Shown here one piece after another: positions 35,100 to 44,594 of a stretch of 64,000 nt of DNA. Numbering within the stretch: position 1 is the first letter of the stretch; each line of letters starts with the position of its first letter. A program made the position numbers and the translations under genes. A model generated the notes under the pieces. That model searched no databases. It was not told where the DNA came from and worked only from the letters and a program-made list of their open reading frames with translations. Origin of the DNA: Sutcliffiella halmapala (GTDB lineage: Bacteria; Bacillota; Bacilli; Bacillales; Bacillaceae_I); the NCBI RefSeq assembly GCF_002019665.1, contig NZ_KV917375.1, forward strand, positions 4,539,445 through 4,603,444, in the 5' to 3' direction.

Positions 35100-37256
35100 T
35101 TATTTCTGCAGTTCAAAGGAAATTTCTGTTACATCCTTGCTGTTTGGTCCGACATAAGCGACAAATCTCCCAGCATCACTAGCAAACTCTAAATTCGAAT
35201 GGTAGTATCTGAGCTGTTCTTCTTTTATCGTAAAAGTCACTTCTTTCGTTTCTCCTGGCTGAAGGCTTATTTTTTGAAAACCTTTGAGCTCCATTAATGG
35301 CCGAACAACATCCCCTGAAATATCCCGAACATAAAGCTGAACTACTTCCTCCCCAGCAACCTCTCCTGTATTTTTCACCTTCACAGAAACAGTGATTGGC
35401 TGGGAGGCTGTCATGAATTCGCTAGATAAAGAGAATTCACTATAGGAAAAAGTCGTATAACTTAAGCCAAATCCAAAAGGGAAAAGCGGATCATTCGGTA
35501 TATCAATATATTTAGAGACAAAGTCCTGAGATTCGGAAGCATCCTTTGGTCGTCCCGTATTGAAGCAGTTGTAATAGACAGGTATTTGTCCTACCGAATA
35601 GGGAATGGACATCGCTAGCTTTCCAGAAGGATTTACATCCCCAAACAAGAGATCTGCAATAGCCACTCCCCCTTCTGTCCCTGGAAACCATGCTTCTAGC
35701 AGCGCATCTGCCTTGTCGATGACACCATGTAAATCTAGCGGACGACCATTAAATAGCACAACCACGATCGGCTTTTGCAAGATTTTTAGCTTTGCAATTA
35801 ACTCAAGCTGGGCCTGTGGTAAGCGGATATCTGCGCGACTGCCTGCTTCTCCACTCATATGGGTATGCTCCCCAACTGCCAATAAAATGACATCTGCTTT
35901 CCGCGCCGCACCCACAGCCTCCTCTAACTGTTCCTCTGTTCCCATTTCAAAATCACAGCCTTGTGAGATAAAGAGATTCGCAGGGTCTATTTTTTGATTG
36001 AGAGCATGATGGAGATTAATTGTCTCCTCTTTAGAACCGAGCCAAGACCACGGTCCTAAAATATCACCATTTTGAGCAAACGGCCCGATTAAGGCAAGCT
36101 TCTGATTCGTTTTTAATGGTAGCACTGCTTCATTTTTTAGGAGGACACATGATTTTGCTGCGAGATCGCGCGCTACTTGACGATGTTCTTCAGAAAGAAT
36201 GATCTCTTCCTCCTGCTGTTCATCCGCTCCACGATATGGGTTTTCAAATAATCCTAATTTATTTTTCAAGGTTAAAATCCGCAGTACCGCCTCATCAAGC
36301 AAAGCTTCCTCGACGATTTCCTGTTCGATTAATTGCTTTAAATGATGCACATAGCAGGTCGTCATCATTTCGATATCAAGACCCGCCAAAATCGCCTTTT
36401 GTGCAGCTTCCGCTTCATCGGCTGCCACCCCGTGAGGAATCAATTCCTTTACGGCTCCCCAATCAGAAATCACGACTCCATCAAAGCCCCACTCTTCCCG
36501 AAGGATGCTTCTCATTAAATCCTTATTACCAGTAGCTGGAACACCATCGACTGTATTAAAGGCGGTCATCACTACTTCGCAGCCTTCGTCAATCGCCGCT
36601 TTATATGCTGGTAAATAGGATTCTCGTAATTGCCTTTCGGACATATTCACGGTATTGTAATCACGGCCACCCTCTGGTGCACCGTATGCAGCAAAGTGTT
36701 TGACACATGCTGCCACCCGATTCTTCTCGTTTTGCAGATCTGTTCCTTGAAAGCCCCTAACAAATGCTCTGGCAAAAAGACTGTTTAAATACGGATCCTC
36801 TCCAGTTGATTCATTAACTCTTCCCCAACGTGGATCGCGCACTAGATCGACCATCGGCGCAAAGGTAACATGTATCCCAGAAACGGCCGCTTCCTTTGCG
36901 GCAATTTCCGCGCTTTTTTCCGCCAATTCCAAATCCCATGAGCAGCCGATTGCAAGTGGAACAGGAAAGATGGTTTTAAAGCCGTGAATAATGTCGGCCA
37001 TCATCAATAAAGGTATCCCTAGTCGATTCTCTGCCAAATGTTCTTTTTGGATATTGATTATTTCCTTAGCGCCCGAAGCCCCTAACACAGACCCGCAATT
37101 TTGGACTGTTTCTTCTGTTAACGCCATTTCCTCCAACGGCCCTGTAATTTGTCCAGCTGCTCCTTTAAAAAACGGGGTAGCTAATTGAATTAATTGCGCA
37201 ACTTTCTCTTCTATTGTCATTTGTTCTAGCAAATCTTTTATTTGTTGATCGTTCAT
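35100..37256 (-). CDS. Glycoside hydrolase family 3 beta-glycosidase
   Basis: A 718-aa GH3 enzyme with the N-terminal TIM barrel, the alpha/beta sandwich and a C-terminal fibronectin-III-like domain (about 600-718). The catalytic nucleophile is Asp265 in GVVISDWGAVK, and substrate contacts include DPRWGRVNESTGEDPYL and CVKHFAAYG. There is no signal peptide, so it acts in the cytoplasm on an imported glycoside or short oligosaccharide. GAGGTGCAG precedes ATG. It is probably a beta-glucosidase or beta-xylosidase; exact specificity cannot be read from the sequence. Confidence 0.93.
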   Translation of the reverse strand: MNDQQIKDLLEQMTIEEKVAQLIQLATPFFKGAAGQITGPLEEMALTEETVQNCGSVLGASGAKEIINIQKEHLAENRLGIPLLMMADIIHGFKTIFPVPLAIGCSWDLELAEKSAEIAAKEAAVSGIHVTFAPMVDLVRDPRWGRVNESTGEDPYLNSLFARAFVRGFQGTDLQNEKNRVAACVKHFAAYGAPEGGRDYNTVNMSERQLRESYLPAYKAAIDEGCEVVMTAFNTVDGVPATGNKDLMRSILREEWGFDGVVISDWGAVKELIPHGVAADEAEAAQKAILAGLDIEMMTTCYVHHLKQLIEQEIVEEALLDEAVLRILTLKNKLGLFENPYRGADEQQEEEIILSEEHRQVARDLAAKSCVLLKNEAVLPLKTNQKLALIGPFAQNGDILGPWSWLGSKEETINLHHALNQKIDPANLFISQGCDFEMGTEEQLEEAVGAARKADVILLAVGEHTHMSGEAGSRADIRLPQAQLELIAKLKILQKPIVVVLFNGRPLDLHGVIDKADALLEAWFPGTEGGVAIADLLFGDVNPSGKLAMSIPYSVGQIPVYYNCFNTGRPKDASESQDFVSKYIDIPNDPLFPFGFGLSYTTFSYSEFSLSSEFMTASQPITVSVKVKNTGEVAGEEVVQLYVRDISGDVVRPLMELKGFQKISLQPGETKEVTFTIKEEQLRYYHSNLEFASDAGRFVAYVGPNSKDVTEISFELQK

Positions 37257-37296
37257 TCTGCACCTCCATTTCTTTTGTTCAAAAAATATGTATTTA

Positions 37297-37827
37297 CTAT
37301 TTAGGCTCGCTCGGCTTGCTCAAATAGTTCACTAACAGTTCAGCATTCTTCCTAATTTCTTCTTCGCTTATATAAGCTGCTCCGTATAAAATGAACGGGG
37401 GCAAATAATCCAATTCGGTCAATGTTACCGTTGCTTTTAGTGGCAACAGTAGCTGCTCCATCGTATATAAGCTCGTTCCATCAGGTCGGTACGAATCCTC
37501 TGCCTTTCCTGCTGATATGGCTAACACGAATTCTTTGCCACGCAATTGATTTCCTGTCCCATAAGCAAACCCATACAGGTATACCTCATCCTGCCACTTT
37601 TTCAGCAAGGACGGTGTGCTGTACCAGTAAAAAGGAAACTGGTATACTATTCGATCATGCTGTAGCAATAGCTGTTGCTCCCGCTCTACGTCAATCACAC
37701 CTGTTGGGTATGCTTCATATAAATCGTGGACGGTTATGTTTGGTTCTTGCTGTAATCGTTCCTTCCAAATGCGATTTACCTTTGATTCCTGTAAATTTGG
37801 ATGTGCTACTAACACGAGTGTTTTCAT
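37297..37827 (-). CDS. NAD(P)H-dependent flavodoxin-fold oxidoreductase
   Basis: A 176-aa quinone-reductase-like flavoprotein of the KefF/MdaB group. It starts KTLVLVAHPNLQESKVNRIW (FMN phosphate region), and DRIVYQFPFYWYSTPSLLKKWQDEVYLYGFAYG is the FMN-isoalloxazine segment. It probably reduces quinones or other electrophiles. It lies 40 bp upstream of the GH3 gene on the same strand but is separated from the ABC importer by palindromic repeats, so its place in the island pathway is uncertain. Confidence 0.9.
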   Translation of the reverse strand: MKTLVLVAHPNLQESKVNRIWKERLQQEPNITVHDLYEAYPTGVIDVEREQQLLLQHDRIVYQFPFYWYSTPSLLKKWQDEVYLYGFAYGTGNQLRGKEFVLAISAGKAEDSYRPDGTSLYTMEQLLLPLKATVTLTELDYLPPFILYGAAYISEEEIRKNAELLVNYLSKPSEPK

Positions 37828-37878
37828 GATGTTATGACCTCACTTATATGTGAATATTTTATAGGGTTTTTATAAGCC

Positions 37879-37942
37879 GCTGGTGATCTCCACAAAACGC
37901 TACCTCCCGCAGGAGTCTACGACTTTCGCTCCAATCACCAGC
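37879..37942. repeat. Palindromic repeat element, short copy
   Basis: A 64-bp element bounded by GCTGGTGAT and ATCACCAGC. Inside it carries, on the minus strand, GGAGCGAAAGTC and GACTCCTGCGGGAGG. It shares its core with the longer element at 38062-38197 in opposite orientation. Confidence 0.8.
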
Positions 37943-38061
37943 TAAGGATAGGTTAAGATGAACTTGGTTCTTAAACTACTACCCACGTATATTTTGGAAA
38001 GATTCCTAGCTAAACTAATGTTTGTATCATTACCACATGAAACCTTATTACCCCCCGTTCC

Positions 38062-38197
38062 CCCTGTTGATCGGAGTGGAAGGTGTGAGACTCCTGCGGG
38101 AATGCGTGTCGAAGGGAGACCCCGCAGGCCGTTAGGCCGAGGAGGCTCCCAAGAACCGCCCGCGGAAAGCGAACACCTGCAACGGAGATCAACAGGG
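38062..38197. repeat. Palindromic repeat element, long copy
   Basis: A 136-bp G+C-rich element bounded by CCCTGTTGAT and ATCAACAGGG. The interior has GAGACTCCTGCGGGAATG, CCCGCAGGCCGTTAGGCCGA and GCCCGCGGAAAGCGAACACC, which can fold into a multi-branched structure. This is the common Bacillales dispersed repeat pattern. It is inserted in the long gap between the ABC permease and the flavodoxin-fold gene and is much richer in G+C than its surroundings. Confidence 0.85.
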
Positions 38198-38247
38198 TGT
38201 TTAACAGACACCTATCTATTTTCAAGATATTTTTATAAAACTTTACA

Positions 38248-39129
38248 TTACTTAAACGAAGACAATGACGCTCCTGCTTGCAAGAAATATTTTTGTCCGA
38301 CGAAGTAAACGATAATCGACGGGAGCGTAAATATCGTTGCTGCAGCCATTAATAATTCCCACTGTCCACCATGCTGAGACAAGAACCCTTGAAGCCCCAA
38401 AGTGATCGTCCATAAACTAGCATCATTAAGGTAAATGAGTGGCCCCATAAAATCATTCCATACTCCCGTGAAAGTAAAGATGGCAATGGTAGCCAAAGGA
38501 GGTAGCAATAAAGGATAGATTATTTGATAGAAAATACGGAATTCTGAAGCCCCGTCAATACGTGCCGCTTCTGATAATTCATTGGGAATACCCATAATAA
38601 ATTGTCTCGTTAAAAATATATTAAACGCTGAACCGAAAAAGGCTCCGATTGTTAATGGCAAGTATGTGTTTACCCAACCTAACTGAGAAAAGATAATGTA
38701 CATTGGAATCATCGTAACTTGTCCAGGTAAGATCATAGTAGCGATGACAATTCCAAAAACGTATTTAGAGCCCTTCCACTTTATCTTTGAAATCGAATAG
38801 GCTGTTAGAGGTGCTGAAATTAACTGTCCGATAATATTAACTGCACATAAAAACAAGGTGTTTAATGTGAAATGCCAAAACGGCATCGCAGTGAATGCTT
38901 GAACAAAGTTGTGCCATTGTGCTTTCTCTGGAAAAATAGATGGTGGAAATTGAAAAATCTCGATTGGTGTTTTTAAAGCTGATAGCAAGAGCCAGATAAA
39001 AGGGAACATAAAAAACAATCCAATTAAACAGAGGAAAAAGTGAGATACAATCGATTTCCTTCGTTTCTTTTCCATTTTTAAGCTTATATTGTTATTTGGT
39101 GCTTCCAATGGTTTAGTAGATACGTTCAT
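38248..39129 (-). CDS. Carbohydrate ABC transporter permease (MalG type)
   Basis: A 293-aa CUT1-family inner permease with six membrane helices. The EAA loop for docking the ATPase reads NELSEAARIDGASEFRIFYQIIYPLLLP. GGAGG lies 9 nt before ATG at 39129, which directly follows the stop of the MalF-type gene. With that gene and the binding protein it forms an importer. No ATPase gene is in the island, so a shared MsmX-type ATPase encoded elsewhere is expected. Confidence 0.94.
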   Translation of the reverse strand: MNVSTKPLEAPNNNISLKMEKKRRKSIVSHFFLCLIGLFFMFPFIWLLLSALKTPIEIFQFPPSIFPEKAQWHNFVQAFTAMPFWHFTLNTLFLCAVNIIGQLISAPLTAYSISKIKWKGSKYVFGIVIATMILPGQVTMIPMYIIFSQLGWVNTYLPLTIGAFFGSAFNIFLTRQFIMGIPNELSEAARIDGASEFRIFYQIIYPLLLPPLATIAIFTFTGVWNDFMGPLIYLNDASLWTITLGLQGFLSQHGGQWELLMAAATIFTLPSIIVYFVGQKYFLQAGASLSSFK

Positions 39130-39131
39130 TC

Positions 39132-40040
39132 TCACTCACCTCCATAATAAACCCATCGTAATGACGTTTTAAAAATAACAATCGTAATTAGTACAACGAT
39201 GACAAATAATACCCATGCAAGTGCACTAGCATATCCCATATTTAATTTCACAAAAGCCTCATGATATAAAAATACCGCATAAAATAACATACTTTGATCT
39301 GGTCCGCCAAGCGCACCGCCTGTAAGAATGAAGGATTCTGTAAAGATTTGAAATGCCCCTATTAGCCCCATTATCAGGAGAAACAAAGTGATTGGTGATA
39401 GCGCAGGAAACACAATATAACGAAATTTATGCCACCAGCCAGCTCCGTCAATGGAAGCAGCCTCATAAAATTCCTTAGGCACCCCTTGCAATGCAGCCAG
39501 ATAGATCAGTGCTCCACCACCAGTTCCGAACAAGCCCATAAGTATTAAAGATGGTTTGGTGAAGGACGGGTCTATTAACCAAGCTGGATCAGGTAGATTA
39601 AGTGATCGTAAAACTGTATTTAATATTCCTATATCCGGATTTAGCACCCATAGCCATAGAATAGACATTGCTATAGCTGGTACAACAGTTGGTAAGTAGT
39701 AGATGGTCCTGTATATCGCAATACCTTTCACCTTAAGATTTAACAGCAAAGCAATTAATAAACTAGCAATCAATGAGATAGGTACACCAATAAAAGCCAT
39801 ATAAAACGTATTACTTAAAGCTTTGTAAAAGCTCTCATCTTTAAAGATTTCTATATAATTTCCTAACCCTATCCACTTAGGAGCTGAAAAAATATCATAG
39901 TCAGTAAAACTGAAATAGAGGGATTGCAGAAACGGGATTACAGTTAAAAACAAGAAACCTACTATATAAGGTGACGCAAACGCTAGACCAAGCCAGAATT
40001 GCTTTTGGCTTTTATTTAAGGCTAAACTAGTTTGTTTCAT
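39132..40040 (-). CDS. Carbohydrate ABC transporter permease (MalF type)
   Basis: A 302-aa CUT1 permease with six helices. The EAA loop reads KEFYEAASIDGAGWWHKFRYIVFPALSP. ATG at 40040 is chosen because GGAAGG lies 9 nt upstream; 20 extra in-frame codons further up have no ribosome site. It is separated from the binding-protein gene by about 270 bp containing a 42-bp palindrome, which may lower its expression relative to the binding protein. Confidence 0.93.
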   Translation of the reverse strand: MKQTSLALNKSQKQFWLGLAFASPYIVGFLFLTVIPFLQSLYFSFTDYDIFSAPKWIGLGNYIEIFKDESFYKALSNTFYMAFIGVPISLIASLLIALLLNLKVKGIAIYRTIYYLPTVVPAIAMSILWLWVLNPDIGILNTVLRSLNLPDPAWLIDPSFTKPSLILMGLFGTGGGALIYLAALQGVPKEFYEAASIDGAGWWHKFRYIVFPALSPITLFLLIMGLIGAFQIFTESFILTGGALGGPDQSMLFYAVFLYHEAFVKLNMGYASALAWVLFVIVVLITIVIFKTSLRWVYYGGE

Positions 40041-40185
40041 ACTTGATATCCTTCCTTTCTGATTAATGCCTACAAATGTTATGTAGTCCAGTAATCCCAC
40101 CTATTATAAATTCTCTTAGAGAAATAATTTTCCATACCTATTTAATAGACATATATAATAGCTAAAGTGTTAGTTTATAAAATTC

Positions 40186-40227
40186 AACCTATATCGTTTC
40201 GTCATATATGACGAAACGATATAGGTT
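40186..40227. terminator. Perfect 42-bp palindrome between binding protein and permease genes
   Basis: The 21-bp arms AACCTATATCGTTTCGTCAT(A) and their complement meet without a loop. In RNA it would make a very stable hairpin. It may partly terminate the transcript or protect the 3' end of the binding-protein mRNA. A protein-binding role is also possible. Confidence 0.7.
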
Positions 40228-40313
40228 CTTCAAAAGTATAATTTTCTTTTTTTTCAGATATTTATCTTCGTTATTATCCTCTATTCACTTATCAAAGTTC
40301 ACCGGTTGAATCT

Positions 40314-41600
40314 CTATTCATTCATTTTGTCCGCAATTGGCTGCATCTTCTCTTTTAATTTAGTTAATCCTTCTTCTACGGAAATCTTATCACGAAGAAT
40401 ATCTTCTTGAGTTTTAAAAATTTCCTGTATATATTCCTCTAAAAATGGTACCTGTGGAACAGAGTACATTTGTCCATTTGAAACATACTCCATAAATTCC
40501 GTGTATGCTGGAACATCGTCAAATATCGGATCATCCGCAGCACTGATACGCGGTGGAAGATTACCTAGTCCTGCAGCAAACCTCACCATATTTTCTTTTG
40601 CTGTTAACCATTTCAAAAATTCCCACGCTTCATCTGGTTGATCCGCACCTTCTGGAATATAAAATACTCCAACATTGATGAATCCGGAATTCTTCGTTTC
40701 AGGTTTATTGGCATCATACGGCATCGGTGCAATACCATAGTTTAAGTTTGGAGCGTACTGTTTAATAAATGTTGCCAACCATTCTCCATCAAATGACATG
40801 GCAAATTTCCCTGAGAAAAACGAATTTTGAGCCGAAGCATATTGGCCTTCAGAGCTTGCAAATCGATCAAGTCCATCACTTCCATATTCGTCCCACATTC
40901 TTTTGTTCATTTCAATTGTTGCTTTAAATCCAGGATCGAAAGGTGTTACCTCTTTTGTTTCATCATCCCACAATTTACCACCAGAAGCGTTCAACCACAT
41001 ATATGGATTTCGTGCTGGATGGATTCCCATTCGCTCAATTCTTCCATTCTCTACCTTACTAAGTATTTTGTTATACTCTTCTAATTCTTGAATCGTTTCA
41101 GGAGGGCCATCTAAGCCCGCTTCTGCAAAAATATCTTTATTGTAAAAAAGCATCCATGAATTCATCACAATTGGAAGTCCGTACGTTTTCTCCTTATATT
41201 GTACTGCCGTTCTTGCAGAAGGTAGAAAATCGTCAAAGTCAAAATTATCTCGTTCCATAAATTCGTCAAGCGGTTTCATCGCACCACGCTCTGCCCACGA
41301 AGCAAGTCTATTTTCATCATAATGTGTAGCAAGATCTGGTGGATTCCCACCTACAATGGCGGTCATCTGTTTCTGGATATCCCCTTGGGCTAAGCCTTTC
41401 ACAAATATTTCATCTTGACTCTCGTTATATTCGTCAATTAGTTCCTGCAAAACCTCTGCTTCTTTCCCACCCCACGTATACCAAAAGTCAATTGTAACCT
41501 TGTTTTTATTACTAGAAGAAGAACTCGAACAACCTGCAAGAACTCCTAACACTAGAATCATACATAAAATAATCCCACCACTAGACCTTAATCTACTCAT
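40314..41600 (-). CDS. Sugar ABC transporter substrate-binding lipoprotein
   Basis: A 428-aa CUT1-type binding protein. The signal peptide ends in the lipobox GVLAGC (lipid-modified Cys at about 23), followed by a serine linker. VTIDFWYTWGGKEAE begins the first lobe; MNSWMLFYNKDIFAEAGLDGPPETIQELEEYNK is the typical hinge segment. GGGGGGCAATGAA precedes ATG. It should capture the island's substrate outside the cell. It follows the TIM-barrel gene by 20 bp. Confidence 0.94.
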   Translation of the reverse strand: MSRLRSSGGIILCMILVLGVLAGCSSSSSSNKNKVTIDFWYTWGGKEAEVLQELIDEYNESQDEIFVKGLAQGDIQKQMTAIVGGNPPDLATHYDENRLASWAERGAMKPLDEFMERDNFDFDDFLPSARTAVQYKEKTYGLPIVMNSWMLFYNKDIFAEAGLDGPPETIQELEEYNKILSKVENGRIERMGIHPARNPYMWLNASGGKLWDDETKEVTPFDPGFKATIEMNKRMWDEYGSDGLDRFASSEGQYASAQNSFFSGKFAMSFDGEWLATFIKQYAPNLNYGIAPMPYDANKPETKNSGFINVGVFYIPEGADQPDEAWEFLKWLTAKENMVRFAAGLGNLPPRISAADDPIFDDVPAYTEFMEYVSNGQMYSVPQVPFLEEYIQEIFKTQEDILRDKISVEEGLTKLKEKMQPIADKMNE

Positions 41601-41620
41601 TTCATTGCCCCCCTAAGTAA

Positions 41621-42430
41621 TTAAATATAGTTTACTTCTCGTATTGCTTGCTTCAGAAAATCAATCGATAGCTTCGTATCCTCTACCATCGTTCGGCGTG
41701 GATGGTTATCCTCTCTATGCCATAATTCAAATGTTAGCCAACCTTTATACTCTACCTCGTTTAATGCGCTAACAAGCTCTTTCATGTCGATTTCACCATC
41801 TAGCAAGTCTTCTGTTGGGATGAGGCCTTGTTGATTTCGCAAATGAAAGGCATGGGTTCGATCCGAATATTTTTTTAGCCACTCAATCGGATCAAATCCA
41901 GCGACATGCGCCCAGCCCGTATCAATGCAAAGTCCAACCTCTTGACTGGAGTATTCAATAACAGAACGCAAATCACCGTCTGCATTGTGGCGATCATCCG
42001 CATGGTTATGCATGCTCACCTTTAATCCTAGCCCGCTAACAGCAGCGGAAATCCTTGATAAATGCACCCCTTGACGCTTAAACTCCTCTTCTGTTTTCGG
42101 AAGCGCAACCCCCCAGCCCCCTTTCGGATCGGCATTGATCACTAGGTCCTGCCCACCAGCCTCTGCCAATCTTCTCGCTACCGGCAAGACGAGTGTTTCG
42201 ATATCGATCTCCTCTTCGTGAAGTGGAAGACCAATATAAGCTCCTGATATAGATAACCCGTAAGATTTCGCTAGTTGCACAAGCTCTGGCGTAGGATCAA
42301 TTTCTACGGCATCCAAGCCAGCTTCCGCGCAGTCGCGGAATAACTGATCCCACGACGGCGATTCTTTTTTATCGAGATAATACCTTTCATTCCAGCCGTA
42401 CATTCCGGTTGAGTAACCTAAAATTTTCAT
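41621..42430 (-). CDS. Sugar phosphate isomerase/epimerase-like TIM-barrel protein (second copy)
   Basis: A 269-aa AP-endonuclease-2-type barrel. Metal and catalytic residues appear in AVEIDPTPEL, SMHNHADDRHNADG, LCIDTGWAHVAGFDP and LTFELWHREDNHPRRT. It differs clearly from the copy at 28105-28950, so the two barrels probably do successive steps or act on different sugars. It lies between a Gfo/Idh dehydrogenase (18 bp upstream) and the binding-protein gene, a pairing seen in keto-sugar pathways. Confidence 0.88.
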   Translation of the reverse strand: MKILGYSTGMYGWNERYYLDKKESPSWDQLFRDCAEAGLDAVEIDPTPELVQLAKSYGLSISGAYIGLPLHEEEIDIETLVLPVARRLAEAGGQDLVINADPKGGWGVALPKTEEEFKRQGVHLSRISAAVSGLGLKVSMHNHADDRHNADGDLRSVIEYSSQEVGLCIDTGWAHVAGFDPIEWLKKYSDRTHAFHLRNQQGLIPTEDLLDGEIDMKELVSALNEVEYKGWLTFELWHREDNHPRRTMVEDTKLSIDFLKQAIREVNYI

Positions 42431-42448
42431 AGACTTTTCTCCTTTTTC

Positions 42449-43546
42449 TTAGACCACTTGATTTGTTTTGGTAACGCCAGCTTCTATCCTTTGAACCGTT
42501 CCCGTTTCTACATAGTCATAAAGACTCTGGACGCAGGAGAAATTGAAGATTGTTTGTTCATTCGTCAATGCAGGAGAAGCTTCACCCTTAACTTTTTTGT
42601 AAAAATAATAAACTGGGTTGTCCATAAATCCAATATTCCCTTCATGAACGATCTCTTTCTCCTCTGTCACTACTTCCCCAGCTTTATCTCTTGTATAAAT
42701 CACCTTGTCCGATTCAAAATAAGGCGACCATTGCAGCGCTCCACGTGTACCTTCAATCTCAACGTGGTGATACGCTTCACCATGTGTACAAGATGCGCGT
42801 TCATATTGCACCCAAATCGCTTTTCCATCCAGATGATATTTAAGCATGGCACCTACATGGCCTTCGATGTCGTATACGGTATCTACAGGGTCTACTTCTG
42901 TCTCTGGTTTACTAACCCACGCTGCAGAAACCTCCACTGCCGATGGTTTGAAAATATCATTTAAGACAGCAAAGTCATATGGACCCCAATCCATTACAAT
43001 ACCACCGCCACTTTTAGAGCGATCCAAAAACCATTTGCTTTCAGGCTGATACTCCACTCCAGGTCTTGACCGTTGTCCACGATAGACAAATGTCACTTTA
43101 TATACCTCTCCGACCGCGTCCGATTGCAGTAGCCTCTTGATTTCTTCCGTTTTTTGCAGTCCTAAAAATCGGTCGCTGCAGCAGCCTAGCAGTAGATTCT
43201 TTCTATTTGCGATTTCTAGCAGAATTTCTCCCTCTTCACGCTTCATTACTAATGGCTTTTCACATAACACATGTCTTCCAGACTCAAGTGCTAGACGTGA
43301 TAGCTCAAAATGGGTAAATGGTGGTGTACCAATAACGACAATGTCGTTTTGCTTCGCTTCTTCTGCTAGCATGACTTTTGCATCGGAAAACGGAGTTGCT
43401 TTAGGATGAAGCTTCACAAATTCGTTTAGGGCATGCGGATTGGGATCGGCTACTTTTACTTCTATGTCAGCACCGTTTGGCAGTTTAAGGATTGCATCGG
43501 CGTGTGATCTTGCAATTACGCCTGCTCCTATTAGGTAAAATTTCAT
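42449..43546 (-). CDS. Gfo/Idh/MocA-family oxidoreductase (second copy)
   Basis: A 365-aa NAD(P)-dependent dehydrogenase. FYLIGAGVIARSHADAILKLPN is the Rossmann start, VLCEKPLVMKREEG carries the canonical EKP Lys, and GGGIVMDWGPYDFAVLNDIF supplies the active-site Asp. It has the canonical EKP, unlike the QKP copy at 33993-35066. It lies about 65 bp after the second PhyH-like gene and 18 bp before the TIM-barrel gene. Confidence 0.9.
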   Translation of the reverse strand: MKFYLIGAGVIARSHADAILKLPNGADIEVKVADPNPHALNEFVKLHPKATPFSDAKVMLAEEAKQNDIVVIGTPPFTHFELSRLALESGRHVLCEKPLVMKREEGEILLEIANRKNLLLGCCSDRFLGLQKTEEIKRLLQSDAVGEVYKVTFVYRGQRSRPGVEYQPESKWFLDRSKSGGGIVMDWGPYDFAVLNDIFKPSAVEVSAAWVSKPETEVDPVDTVYDIEGHVGAMLKYHLDGKAIWVQYERASCTHGEAYHHVEIEGTRGALQWSPYFESDKVIYTRDKAGEVVTEEKEIVHEGNIGFMDNPVYYFYKKVKGEASPALTNEQTIFNFSCVQSLYDYVETGTVQRIEAGVTKTNQVV

Positions 43547-43611
43547 TTGGGTTGCACCTCGCTTTGGAATTTTTCGTTATTTTTAATCAAATTCTACTTT
43601 TCTACTAGTAT

Positions 43612-44445
43612 TCATTCCCATGGCATTTTTGCTGGTCTACCGATTTTTTCCATTCTATAGAGTTCTTGGGCTTTTTTTGGTAGTTTGTCGTAGGTTTCTT
43701 GTGGTATAGGGATGGTGGAGCCTGCTCCATACCAGCTTCTGTTGAAGATCATGGCTAGGTTGGTTCTGCGTGCATCGGAACGATTCGGTGTTCCACGATG
43801 CCACATTCGGATGTCACGGATTACGATGGAGCCTGCTGGCATCAGTACTTTCTCGGAGTACATGTGCTCTGCTGCACGTACAATGTGTAGATGTGGATTC
43901 ACTGTGTTGTTTAAGGTATCATGATTAGCGCGATCAGGGTTTAGATGCGTTCCACCAGGCCATACTTCAAGCGGTCCATTCTCTTCCGTCACATCCACTA
44001 ATGGGATATTGAGCACTAAACTGAAAGCCGGTAAAGGAACAGATAAGTCCGGAAATAGTGGCATAATATCACAATGAGCATTTTGATAATCTGATCCAGG
44101 CATTGGAGTATCTGAGGCAAAGTAATTACAATGATTCCAATCGCCTAAAAGCTCATCGATAACAGCAGTTGCGATTGGGTGACAAATAACGTCTTCATCA
44201 ATGAATGGCTCTTGGAATGGCAGAAACATTTGTGCACGATTCGTACCAGTGTTGTACCCTTTTCTTTCAATAAAGTCATCAAACAAAGGATCAAATGCAT
44301 TACGAATTTTCGTTATTTTTTCTTCTGAAATCACCTTATCAAACACAATGTAACCGTTTACTTTCACTTGCTCTACAGCGATTTCAAGTGTCTCCTTGCT
44401 TAATTGCTTCGTTGCTTTTTCTTGCTCCGTTAATTGAATAATCAT
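43612..44445 (-). CDS. Phytanoyl-CoA dioxygenase-family protein (second copy)
   Basis: A 277-aa Fe(II)/2-oxoglutarate dioxygenase-like protein. The HxD motif is in NAHCDIMPLFPDLS, LEVWPGGTHLNPDRAN follows, and the distal His with the Arg is in IRDIRMWHRGTPNRSDARRTNL. It is longer than, and divergent from, the copy at 26358-27098. It is the first structural gene after the regulator and its palindromic control region. Substrate unknown; hydroxylation or oxidative demethylation of the imported compound is possible. Confidence 0.86.
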   Translation of the reverse strand: MIIQLTEQEKATKQLSKETLEIAVEQVKVNGYIVFDKVISEEKITKIRNAFDPLFDDFIERKGYNTGTNRAQMFLPFQEPFIDEDVICHPIATAVIDELLGDWNHCNYFASDTPMPGSDYQNAHCDIMPLFPDLSVPLPAFSLVLNIPLVDVTEENGPLEVWPGGTHLNPDRANHDTLNNTVNPHLHIVRAAEHMYSEKVLMPAGSIVIRDIRMWHRGTPNRSDARRTNLAMIFNRSWYGAGSTIPIPQETYDKLPKKAQELYRMEKIGRPAKMPWE

Positions 44446-44594
44446 CCTATTCCCTCCAATTTTTTTGATAATCTATATAAATAAGACTTATCATTCCTTG
44501 GTTATAGTAGAGCGCTTACATTTCATTTAGCTGAAATCTAATTTCCTTATATGTCTTGTATCAATTTGCTTAACTAATAGATAGGCAACCATTC

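Noticed and set aside
37828-38247. Insertion sequence remnant
   Set aside because: No transposase-like coding sequence; only short structured repeats with terminal inverted repeats.
37942-38308. Overlapping frames on both strands in the gap after the ABC permease
   Set aside because: They are chance frames over a G+C-rich palindromic repeat element.
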